Assembly (NCBI GenBank): GCA_005879255.1
Contig: VBKY01000189.1
Location: 1-28,928 of the forward strand
Direction: 5' to 3'
Origin: Deltaproteobacteria bacterium
GTDB lineage: Bacteria; Desulfobacterota_B; Binatia; UBA9968
DNA length: 28,928 nucleotides
The notes under the pieces were generated by a model. That model ran no database searches. It saw only the letters and a list, made by a program, of their open reading frames with translations, and was not told where the DNA came from. The position numbers and the translations under genes are program-made. How positions within the stretch are numbered: the stretch's first letter is position 1; each line of letters starts with the position of its first letter. Below are positions 1-8,119 of the stretch, piece by piece.

Positions 1-3000
1 GAGCAAAACTGTACAAGACAGGAGATCTAGCGCGATGGCTACCGAACGGGGAATTGGAGTACCTGGGGCGAATTGACGATCAGGTCAAGATCCGCGGTTA
101 TCGGATCGAACTGGGCGAGATCGAGGCCGCACTGAATCAGCATGTTCAAGTCAGAGAAGCGATGGTGATCGCGCGAGAGGATATACCCGGTGACAAGCGA
201 TTGGTGGCGTACTTCGCGGCGGACGACGAACTCGCCATGGAAGAGCTTCGAAGCCGGCTAAGCGCGGCGCTCCCCGACTACATGGTTCCTGCCGCTTTTG
301 TCAGGCTGCAGTCGTTTCCGCTTACTTCCAACGGAAAGATTGACCGTGCTGCGTTGCCGTCGCCGGATCAAAGCCGGCCGGAGCTGGGCCAATGCTATGT
401 CGGACCGCGCACGGAAATCGAAACATTGTGCGACATTTTCGGCGCGGTCCTGCGGGTGGACAAAGTCGGCATCCATGACAACTTCTTCGAACTCGGTGGA
501 CATTCACTGCTTGCCACTCAGGTCATCGCCAGGATTCGCAGCGCGCTCGATGTGGAAATTCCCGTGCGGCGGCTTTTTGAAAGTCCGACGATCAGCGGGT
601 TAGCGACGCGTATTTCAGAAGAGCGCTACAGCCCTCAAGCCCATCGACTCCCAAACATTCGTCCGGTCACTGCGGCAAGCCATCTTCCGCTATCATTTGC
701 GCAACAGCGGCTGTGGTTTCTCGATCAGCTCGAACCGGAGAGTGTCGCTTACAATGTTCCCGGTGCGTGGCGACTCAGGGGACCTCTCGATATCAAGGCA
801 CTGGAACAGACCATCAACGAAATAGTTCGAAGGCACGAAGTTCTGCGAACGAGCTTTGTCACTTTCGATGGACAACCCGTGCAGGAGATATTGCCGTTAG
901 TGACGGTTAACTTAGCCCGGATCGATCTCAGCGAACTCTCGGACGGGGAAAGAGAATTGAAAATTCGAGCCGAGGCCAAAGCAGAGCGGCGAAACCCCTT
1001 TGATCTTGCCCGCGCACCCCTGCTGCGGGCCAAGCTCCTTACGCTGACGAACGATGATCATGTGCTTCTGCTCACCATGCATCACATCGTCTCGGACGGC
1101 TGGTCCGTCGGAGTGCTGTTCCGAGAGCTTTCGCTGCTCTATGAGGCATTTGCTGCGGGAATGCTTTCGCGGCTGGAAGAACTGCCGATCCAATATGTCG
1201 ATTATGCTGTTTGGCAGCGTGATTGGTTACAGGGCGATCTGCTCGAGGCCCAGCTCTCCTACTGGCGAAAGCAGCTCGATAGTCTGACTGTCTTACCGTT
1301 ACCCACGGATCGGCCGCGTCCCAAAGTGCAAAGCTATCGTGGCGCGAAAGCGCGAGTGCAGCTTGACGCGGCGTTGACGAAAAAACTTTGGAGCTTGAGT
1401 CGCAGTGAGAATGCCACCCTGTACATTACGCTTTTGGCCGCCTTTCAAATATTGCTCGGTCGATACAGCGGACAAGATGACATTGCCGTGGGCTCGCCCA
1501 TCGCCGGCCGGTCGGTGCGCGAGATCGAAGGACTGATCGGCTTCTTTGCGAATACCCTGGTACTCCGCGGTAATCTTTCAGGCAATCCGACGTTTCGTCA
1601 TTTCTTGCGCCGAATGCGAGAAGTCGCCCTGGAAGCCTATGCACATCAAGATCTGCCATTTGAAAAATTGGTGGAAGATCTGAGCCCGCGGCGCGACTTG
1701 AATATTTCACCGTTGTTTCAAGTGATGTTCGTGCTCCAGAACGACCCAAGGGGGGAACTCGAGCTTACCGGCATCACAGTGAGTCGGGTTGCCGTTGACG
1801 ACGAAACAGCAAAGTTCGATCTGCTATTGTCGCTGCGCGAAAACAAGCTCGGGATCGGTGGAACCTTGGAGTACGATACCGATCTTTTCGATGCTTCCAC
1901 AATCGATCGAATGCTTGGTCAATACAAAACTCTACTCGGCGGCATCGTATCCAATCCGGATCAACCGATCCGGCAATTACCCTTGCAGAACGATGCCGAT
2001 CATTATCGGGTCGTTGTAAGCTGGAACGACACAAGGAAAGAATATCTGAGACATCTCTGCGTGCACGAGCTTTTCGAGATCCAGGCCGAGCGGAGCCCCG
2101 ATGACATAGCTCTTGTTTTCGAAGACCGGCAGATGACTTATGGCGAGCTCAATCGCCGCTCCAATCAGCTGGCTCATTATCTCAAGAAACATGGGGTCGG
2201 GACGGACACCATGGTCGGCCTGTGTCTCGAACGTTCTACGGAGATGATCGTCGGCTTGCTCGGGATTCTAAAATCCGGCGGCGCTTATCTTCCGCTCGAT
2301 CCATCATACCCCGCTGAGCGGTTGGCGTTGATGCTCGAGCAAGCGAAGACTTCAATCATCTTAACTCAAAGCGGCCTTCTCGCACGGCTTCCTTCGGACA
2401 AATCGCTCTGCCATTGCCTGGATAGCCTCGATCAATTCCTCGCGCAGGAAAATCCGGAGAGCTTGGGCAGCACGTCTTCGCCTGGTAACGCGGCTTATGT
2501 GCTGTTCACGTCCGGGTCCACGGGCGTGCCCAAGGCAGTGCTCATGGAACATCGCCCGCTCGTCAATCTTTTATCATGGCAAAGCGACAACTCGATGTGC
2601 GGGCGCGGTGCGAAAACTCTTCAGTTCGCGTCCCTGAGCTTCGATGTCTCGTTTCAGGAGATTTTTTCGACTCTTTGCTCGGGTGGAACGTTGGTCACGA
2701 TCGGTGAGGCTGAGCGGCGAGATCCCAACGCGCTGTTACGCCTTCTGAAAGAAAAAGCAATAGAGAGAATCTTCTTGCCGTTCGTCACCCTACAGCAGTT
2801 CGCGGAGGCGGTGCGAAATGACGGTGTCGTGCCGGGTTGTCTGAGGGAGGTTGTTACCGCTGGGGAACAGTTGCAGATCACGGGATCGATTGCTGAGCTG
2901 TTCGCTCGATTACCGGGATGTCGGCTTGACAATCAATACGGACCGACCGAAAGCCATGTGGTCACATGCTTTTCATTGGAAAGCGATCCCACCGATTGGC

Positions 3001-3905
3001 CCAACCTGCCTCCGATCGGGCGCCCCATTGGCAATAGCAAGATTTATATTCTGGACGAATATCTTCAGCCGGTGCCGGTGGGTGTGACGGGAGAGCTCTA
3101 CATTGGCGGCGATGGTCTTGCCCGTGGTTATGTAAATGACCAAGCGCTTACCCGGGAAAAGTTTATTGCAAACCCGTTTCACGACGAGCCGGGCGCTCGA
3201 CTTTACAAAACCGGCGACCTCGCCAGATACCTTGCGGATGGCAACCTCCAGTTTATCGGACGCGCCGATAGACAGCTCAAGGTTCGTGGCTTTCGTGTTG
3301 AACCTGGTGAGATCGAATCTTTGTTGTGCCGGCATGGCGAGGTTCTAGAATGCGCCGTATTGACGCGTGAGGACACCCCCGGTGAAATTCGTCTCGTTGC
3401 CTACATCGTGACAAGCGCGACTCGGCAGGTCACTTCCCAACAGCTGCGAGACTTTCTCAAAGAAGAACTTCCGGAGTACATGATCCCGAATGTATTTGTG
3501 TTCGTGGATTCACTGCCGCTGACGCCCAGCGGCAAAATCGATCGGCGCGCGTTGCCGGCGCCGGACGGCAGGCGGCCCGAATTGGCGGAAGCATTCGCGG
3601 CGCCGCGAACACCGGTCGAAGAATTACTGGCAAAAATATGGATGGAGGTGTTGAAGCTGGAGAGAGTCGGCATTCATGACAATTTCTTCGAACTGGGCGG
3701 GCACTCCCTGTTGGCGACCCAAGCGGTGTCCAGGTTGCGAGAGGCCCTCAGCATCAACATCCCATTGCGAGACCTTTTCGAATCGCCGACGATCGGCGGC
3801 CTCGCGGCCTCGGTGGAAAAGTCCGATAGCAGTCATACTGCTGGCGACGCTCCGCCGATCGCGCGAGTTTCGCGCGATTCATACAGGGTGAGGGCCGACC
3901 GATAG
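1..3905 (+). CDS. Nonribosomal peptide synthetase, (A C-term)-PCP-C-A-PCP, 5' partial
   Basis: The gene runs in from upstream: the frame is open from base 3 and already reads the A7 motif YKTGDLARW before the first TTG at 54. Numbering from that TTG, residues 1-105 are the end of an adenylation domain (A8 GRIDDQVKIRGYRIELGEIE, A10 LTSNGKIDRAALP). A carrier domain follows, with phosphopantetheine Ser151 in FFELGGHSL. A condensation domain covers about 210-640, with HHIVSDG at 343-349. A complete adenylation domain covers about 670-1180 (FTSGSTGVPK, NQYGPTE, YKTGDLARY, A8 and A10 all present), and a second carrier domain has Ser1218. The multidomain enzyme activates amino acids as AMP esters, loads them on the carriers and forms peptide bonds. 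The second A domain reads D-V-Q-F-V-A-Q-V-V at the specificity positions, which is proline-like but only a guess. The stop is TAG at 3903-3905, and the next NRPS frame begins 15 nt later in the same phase. Confidence 0.95.
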   Translation, partial: AKLYKTGDLARWLPNGELEYLGRIDDQVKIRGYRIELGEIEAALNQHVQVREAMVIAREDIPGDKRLVAYFAADDELAMEELRSRLSAALPDYMVPAAFVRLQSFPLTSNGKIDRAALPSPDQSRPELGQCYVGPRTEIETLCDIFGAVLRVDKVGIHDNFFELGGHSLLATQVIARIRSALDVEIPVRRLFESPTISGLATRISEERYSPQAHRLPNIRPVTAASHLPLSFAQQRLWFLDQLEPESVAYNVPGAWRLRGPLDIKALEQTINEIVRRHEVLRTSFVTFDGQPVQEILPLVTVNLARIDLSELSDGERELKIRAEAKAERRNPFDLARAPLLRAKLLTLTNDDHVLLLTMHHIVSDGWSVGVLFRELSLLYEAFAAGMLSRLEELPIQYVDYAVWQRDWLQGDLLEAQLSYWRKQLDSLTVLPLPTDRPRPKVQSYRGAKARVQLDAALTKKLWSLSRSENATLYITLLAAFQILLGRYSGQDDIAVGSPIAGRSVREIEGLIGFFANTLVLRGNLSGNPTFRHFLRRMREVALEAYAHQDLPFEKLVEDLSPRRDLNISPLFQVMFVLQNDPRGELELTGITVSRVAVDDETAKFDLLLSLRENKLGIGGTLEYDTDLFDASTIDRMLGQYKTLLGGIVSNPDQPIRQLPLQNDADHYRVVVSWNDTRKEYLRHLCVHELFEIQAERSPDDIALVFEDRQMTYGELNRRSNQLAHYLKKHGVGTDTMVGLCLERSTEMIVGLLGILKSGGAYLPLDPSYPAERLALMLEQAKTSIILTQSGLLARLPSDKSLCHCLDSLDQFLAQENPESLGSTSSPGNAAYVLFTSGSTGVPKAVLMEHRPLVNLLSWQSDNSMCGRGAKTLQFASLSFDVSFQEIFSTLCSGGTLVTIGEAERRDPNALLRLLKEKAIERIFLPFVTLQQFAEAVRNDGVVPGCLREVVTAGEQLQITGSIAELFARLPGCRLDNQYGPTESHVVTCFSLESDPTDWPNLPPIGRPIGNSKIYILDEYLQPVPVGVTGELYIGGDGLARGYVNDQALTREKFIANPFHDEPGARLYKTGDLARYLADGNLQFIGRADRQLKVRGFRVEPGEIESLLCRHGEVLECAVLTREDTPGEIRLVAYIVTSATRQVTSQQLRDFLKEELPEYMIPNVFVFVDSLPLTPSGKIDRRALPAPDGRRPELAEAFAAPRTPVEELLAKIWMEVLKLERVGIHDNFFELGGHSLLATQAVSRLREALSINIPLRDLFESPTIGGLAASVEKSDSSHTAGDAPPIARVSRDSYRVRADR

Positions 3906-3920
3906 GATCAAGAAGGCGCC

Positions 3921-6545
3921 TTGCTAGCCATGGACAATAACCATCCAGACCACGGCACGGGCAACGAGATTTACGCGTTCCCCACGTCGTACGCGCAACA
4001 ACGGCTATGGTTTTTGCACCGTTTGGAACCCGATAGTCCGGCCTATAACATTCCCGTGGCGCTTCGTCTGAGTGGATCGGTTAACGTAACCGCTCTGGAA
4101 AAGAGCTTCCAAGAAGTCGTGCGGCGACACGAAACTCTGCGCACGACGTTTTCGCTGCTCGACGGTGAGCCGAAGCAGATTATTGCTCCGGTCGGGCCTG
4201 CCATGTCGATCGTCGATCTACGGTCGCTGCGAGAGCCAGATCGGGACAAGGAACTTCACCGGCGTTTGGCGGAGGAAACGACCCGGTGTTTTGATTTGGC
4301 CAAGGGTCCTTTGTTCCGCGTTTCGGTGCTGCGGATGGACGATCAAGAATCGATTCTCATCATCAATATGCATCATATTATCTCCGACGGATGGTCCATA
4401 CCCGTTCTTTTTCGCGAGATAGCCGCCTGCTATGCAGTCTATTCACACGATGGCGTCGCTGCTCTTCCCGAGCTGCCGATCCAATATGCTGACTATGCCA
4501 TTTGGCAACGAGACTCGCTTCAAGCCGAGAGGCTCGAAGCGCAGCTGTCTTTTTGGCGAAAACGCCTAGAAGGTGTTGCCGCGCTCAAGCTGCCCGCCGA
4601 TCGCCCGAGAGCTGCGGTTCAATCCTGCCGCGGCGCCAAAGACTCCGTCACCCTCTCCTCGACCGTCGTCGCTCAGCTAAAAACCCTGAGCCGTCAGGAG
4701 GGCGTTACCCTCTTCATGTCGGTCCTGGCCGCCTTCCAAGCGTTTCTTTGTCGCTATACCGGTCAAGACGACATTTCGGTGGGAACACCCATCGCCGGTC
4801 GCACGCGACGCGAAACTGAAGATTTGATCGGTTTCTTTGTCAACACACTGGTCCTACGAACCGACCTCTCCGGCGAGCCGACTTTCAGAGAGCTTCTAGC
4901 TCGTGTGCGCAAGGTCGCTTTGGATGCCTATGAACATCAGGACCTGCCTTTTGAAAAGCTCGTCCAAGAGCTCAACCCGGACCGGTCCCTCAGCCAAACC
5001 CCGCTTTTCCAGGTCATGTTCGCTTTTCACAATGCTTCTGAGTCAGGGTTGCGACTGCACGGCTTGAATGTCAGCCGAGTCGAGATGTCCTCAGAAATCG
5101 CGAAGTTCGACCTTTCGGCTTTCGTCGGCGAGAAAGACAATTCGCTCACACTTTCGTTCTTTTACAACACCGATCTATTCGATGCCGCGACGATTCGTCG
5201 CTGGTTGTCGCACTTTCAATCGCTCTTCGAAGCCGCAGTCGCCAATCCCGATCAAAAGCTGACCCAACTGCCGTTGCTGAGCGAAGCCGAAAATCATCAG
5301 CTATTGGTCGAGTGGAACAATACCACAACGGACTATCCGAAAGAGTCCTCCATTCATCGTCTATTTGAGGCGCAAGTAGACCGGACCCCCGATACTGTTG
5401 CGGTCATCCTCGAGAGGCGCCGGCTCACCTACGAAGAGCTCAATCAGCGGGCCAACCAAGTCGCCCAGTATTTGAAGGAAGCGGGAGTTGGGCGGGGCAA
5501 GCTTGTGGGGATTTGCGTCGACCGATCATTGGAAATGATCGTTGGACTGTTGGGAATACTCAAGGCCGGCGCTGCCTATGTTCCCTTGGATCCCGACTAT
5601 CCAAAAGAGCGACTCGCGTTCATGCTCGAAGACACCCAACTGACGGTCCTGATCACTCAAGAAGCGTTGCTTGACCAATTGCCGAAACAGAAGGCGAAAA
5701 TCGTCTGTTTGGACAGAGATTGGCCGGAGATTTCGCTGTGTGCGAAAGCGAATCCAGGCACCGGCATGTCAGCGGAAGACCTTGCCTACGTGATTTACAC
5801 CTCGGGGTCCAGCGGCCAGCCCAAAGGAGTTGCCATCCCGCACCGAGCGGTGATCCGGCTGGTGATCAATACCGACTACGTGCGGTTAAGCCCGAGCGAT
5901 GTGATGGCTCAGGCGTCGAATATTTCATTTGATGCCGCGACTTTTGAGATATGGGGCGCGCTTTTGAACGGGGCGCGACTCGTGGTTGTTTCCAAAGAAG
6001 CGTTGCTATCACCGGAGGAACTTTCAACTTCGATTGAGCGACACGGTATCACCGTGCTCTTTCTAACCACAGCAATCTTCAACCAGATGGTGGAACGAAT
6101 TCCTGCAGAGCTCGGCAAGTTGCGTCACCTGCTCTTTGGCGGCGAAGCGGTGAATCCACAGCTGGTAAGAGAATTGTTGGAGACAGGAGGACCGGAGCGC
6201 CTCGTACATGTCTACGGTCCGACGGAGACGACGACGTTTGCTTCGTGGTACTTGGGGGAAAAGGTCGCACGGGAGGCAACCACCGTGCCCATCGGTCGAC
6301 CCATCGCGAACACTCAGCTTTACATCCTAGACTGTCACGTCAAGCCTGTGCCTGTCGGCGTCGCCGGCGAACTCTACATCGGCGGCGATGGCTTGGCGCG
6401 GGGATATCTCAACCATCCCGAACTAACGGCAGAGAAGTTCATCACTCACTCCTTTGATGGAGAAGTTGCCGAGCGCCTGTACAAGACCGGAGATCTCGCC
6501 CGGTACTTAGCCGACGGCAACGTCGAGTTAGCCGGGCGAAATTGA
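3921..6545 (+). CDS. Nonribosomal peptide synthetase, C-A, truncated by frameshift in the A domain
   Basis: This frame holds a condensation domain (about residues 18-450, catalytic HHIISDG at 151-157) and most of an adenylation domain (from about 477: YTSGSSGQPKG, VYGPTETTTF, YKTGDLARY). It stops directly after NVELAGRN, in the middle of what should be the A8 motif. The rest of the A domain, a carrier domain and a thioesterase continue in another frame from 6532. The specificity positions read D-A-F-F-L-G-V-T-F, resembling isoleucine/branched-chain codes; this is inference. The start is uncertain: TTG 3921 lies 4 nt after AGAAGG (3911-3916), while ATG 3930 lies 13 nt after it. As it stands the polypeptide lacks the hinge, A10 Lys and carrier, so it should not complete a module. 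Either the gene is broken or the assembly has an error at about 6535. Confidence 0.9.
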   Translation: MLAMDNNHPDHGTGNEIYAFPTSYAQQRLWFLHRLEPDSPAYNIPVALRLSGSVNVTALEKSFQEVVRRHETLRTTFSLLDGEPKQIIAPVGPAMSIVDLRSLREPDRDKELHRRLAEETTRCFDLAKGPLFRVSVLRMDDQESILIINMHHIISDGWSIPVLFREIAACYAVYSHDGVAALPELPIQYADYAIWQRDSLQAERLEAQLSFWRKRLEGVAALKLPADRPRAAVQSCRGAKDSVTLSSTVVAQLKTLSRQEGVTLFMSVLAAFQAFLCRYTGQDDISVGTPIAGRTRRETEDLIGFFVNTLVLRTDLSGEPTFRELLARVRKVALDAYEHQDLPFEKLVQELNPDRSLSQTPLFQVMFAFHNASESGLRLHGLNVSRVEMSSEIAKFDLSAFVGEKDNSLTLSFFYNTDLFDAATIRRWLSHFQSLFEAAVANPDQKLTQLPLLSEAENHQLLVEWNNTTTDYPKESSIHRLFEAQVDRTPDTVAVILERRRLTYEELNQRANQVAQYLKEAGVGRGKLVGICVDRSLEMIVGLLGILKAGAAYVPLDPDYPKERLAFMLEDTQLTVLITQEALLDQLPKQKAKIVCLDRDWPEISLCAKANPGTGMSAEDLAYVIYTSGSSGQPKGVAIPHRAVIRLVINTDYVRLSPSDVMAQASNISFDAATFEIWGALLNGARLVVVSKEALLSPEELSTSIERHGITVLFLTTAIFNQMVERIPAELGKLRHLLFGGEAVNPQLVRELLETGGPERLVHVYGPTETTTFASWYLGEKVAREATTVPIGRPIANTQLYILDCHVKPVPVGVAGELYIGGDGLARGYLNHPELTAEKFITHSFDGEVAERLYKTGDLARYLADGNVELAGRN

Positions 6546-6556
6546 ATCAACATTGA
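6524..6556 (+). other. Inferred deletion scar / frameshift removing A8 of the last NRPS module
   Basis: In frame with the upstream gene the DNA reads NVELAGRN-stop. One base later in phase it reads PGEIESTLNQ, which continues the A domain. The two other A8 motifs in the window have 16 residues from the GR to the G of PGEIE/LGEIE. Joining the flanks this way therefore removes about 47 bp. The short sequence gggcga(a)att encodes both GRI and (P)GEI in such genes, which suggests slippage between direct repeats. The size is inferred by comparison with the neighbouring modules. Confidence 0.75.
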
Positions 6557-7938
6557 ATCAGTGCACGGGAGTACGAGAGTCTGCCGTCATAGCGCGGGTA
6601 AATGATGTTGGCGAGAAATGTCTCGTGGCGTACATCGTGGCCAATGCGAATACCAAGCTCAACTCACAACACCTTCGGCTCTATCTCAAAGAAAAACTTC
6701 CAGAGTACATGATCCCAACGGCGTTCGTGTTCTTGGCTTCGCTGCCGCTCACGCCGAACGGCAAGCTTGATCGGAGAGCGTTACCAGAGCCTGTTTTGGA
6801 TCGAAGAGAGGATCCAACCGGTTATGTCGCGCCGAGGACCGCCGTCGAACAGGTGTTGGCGGGAATCTGGGCCGAGGTTCTGCGAGTGGAGCGAGTCAGC
6901 ATCCATGACAATTTCTTCGATCTTGGTGGACACTCACTCATGGGCATTAGGCTCATCGACCACGTATGCAAAGAGCTTCAGATTGAATTACCGGTGCGTC
7001 GCCTTTTCGAATGCCCGACGGTCGCCAGGTTGGCGGGGAGCCTGGACGCGGATCTATCGCGGGCTACCACCGATCGCCGAGCCAATTCTCCGTGGCGCTA
7101 TTTGATTGAGCTCAAACCGGGCCAAGGCAAGCAACCGATATTCTTTTTGCCCGGTGGCGTCGGCGGTGATCATGAATTTCTCGTCTACGCTCGTTTGACT
7201 CATTTCGTCGGCGACAAGTACACGTTCTACGGCCTGCGCGCACGCAGCGCTGACGGAACTGAATTGGCTCATCCTAGCGTGGAGGAGATGGCGACGGATT
7301 ATCTAAGTGAAATGCGGGAACTTCAACCCGAGGGTCCCTATTTTATTGTGGCCGAATGCATCGGTGGTATCGTCGCTTACGAAATTGCGCGTCAGTTGCA
7401 ATCCCAAGGACAACGTGTCGGACTTCTTGCGCTAATGGATACGGGGTGTCCGAGCACCGCAGGTTACCTTCGGTACCGGCTCCGGCGAATCCTAACTCCT
7501 TGGCAGGAGAGTTATTACGTTGGGCTGCGTCACCATTTAAAGGAACTTAAGCGCCTAAACTGGGGCGCGCGATTGCCCTATTTCCTAAGTAAGTCGAAGG
7601 CGCTGTTCAGGAATTCGCCTCAGATCGCTGCCAATGCTCGATTACCGGTTCCGGTTATCGATGATAAAGACTCGCGCCGACTTAGGAGGGTCCAAGAAGG
7701 CTATATCGACACCCTAAGCCGTTACCGCCCGCGGCCTTATGATGGAGACGTGATTATGTTGGTCAATGAAAAATCGCACCCTGATGATCTGATACGGGGC
7801 TGGCCTAAATATATTAAAGGCAAAATAGACTTGAAAAAAATTCCCGGTGACCATGCCGCCTACATTCGCCGGTACGTACGAATGGTGGGAGCGGCTTTAA
7901 AAGAATGTTTAGACGGCGTCGGTTGTTTACCCAGCTGA
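6553..7938 (+). CDS. NRPS 3' fragment: A-domain C-terminus, PCP and Cys-type thioesterase
   Basis: This frame continues the previous one after a frameshift. In-frame homology begins upstream at 6532 with PGEIESTLNQ; TTG 6553 is only the first possible start. Residues 1-100 are the A-domain C-terminal subdomain, with A10 LTPNGKLDRRALP. A carrier domain follows with Ser128 in FFDLGGHSL. From about 183 there is an alpha/beta-hydrolase type I thioesterase, which would release or cyclise the finished peptide. Its elbow reads AECIGG, so Cys269 sits where GxSxG thioesterases normally have Ser. Asp296 (LMDTG) and His434 (GDHAAY) fit the rest of the triad. The long segment between about 300 and 375 is probably the lid. 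Without the frameshift this would be the C-terminal part of a terminal C-A-PCP-TE module. Whether the fragment is translated alone is unknown. Confidence 0.88.
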   Translation: MNQCTGVRESAVIARVNDVGEKCLVAYIVANANTKLNSQHLRLYLKEKLPEYMIPTAFVFLASLPLTPNGKLDRRALPEPVLDRREDPTGYVAPRTAVEQVLAGIWAEVLRVERVSIHDNFFDLGGHSLMGIRLIDHVCKELQIELPVRRLFECPTVARLAGSLDADLSRATTDRRANSPWRYLIELKPGQGKQPIFFLPGGVGGDHEFLVYARLTHFVGDKYTFYGLRARSADGTELAHPSVEEMATDYLSEMRELQPEGPYFIVAECIGGIVAYEIARQLQSQGQRVGLLALMDTGCPSTAGYLRYRLRRILTPWQESYYVGLRHHLKELKRLNWGARLPYFLSKSKALFRNSPQIAANARLPVPVIDDKDSRRLRRVQEGYIDTLSRYRPRPYDGDVIMLVNEKSHPDDLIRGWPKYIKGKIDLKKIPGDHAAYIRRYVRMVGAALKECLDGVGCLPS

Positions 7939-7978
7939 TCTTCTAACGTGGGGTTTCGGAGGAGGAGCAGTGGATCTT

Positions 7979-8064
7979 TGGTGCCGGAGGGGGGACTTGA
8001 ACCCCCACAGGGTTACCCCTACCGGATTTTGAGTCCGGCGCGTCTGCCATTCCACCACTCCGGC
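7979..8064 (-). tRNA. tRNA-Leu (CAA)
   Basis: On the minus strand the acceptor GCCGGAG (from 8064) pairs with CTCCGGC (7989-7983), followed by discriminator A and an encoded CCA (7981-7979). The anticodon stem CCGGA/TCCGG encloses loop CTCAAAA, which gives anticodon CAA. A long variable arm (GGGGTAACCC region) and the T arm GGGGGTTCAAGTCCCCC fit a class II leucine tRNA. The 3' end points toward the NRPS genes. Confidence 0.95.
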
Positions 8065-8119
8065 ACGGGAGCTATTATTGATAACTAACCGCTGAGTTGG
8101 ATTCAAGAGAGCTCGGCAG

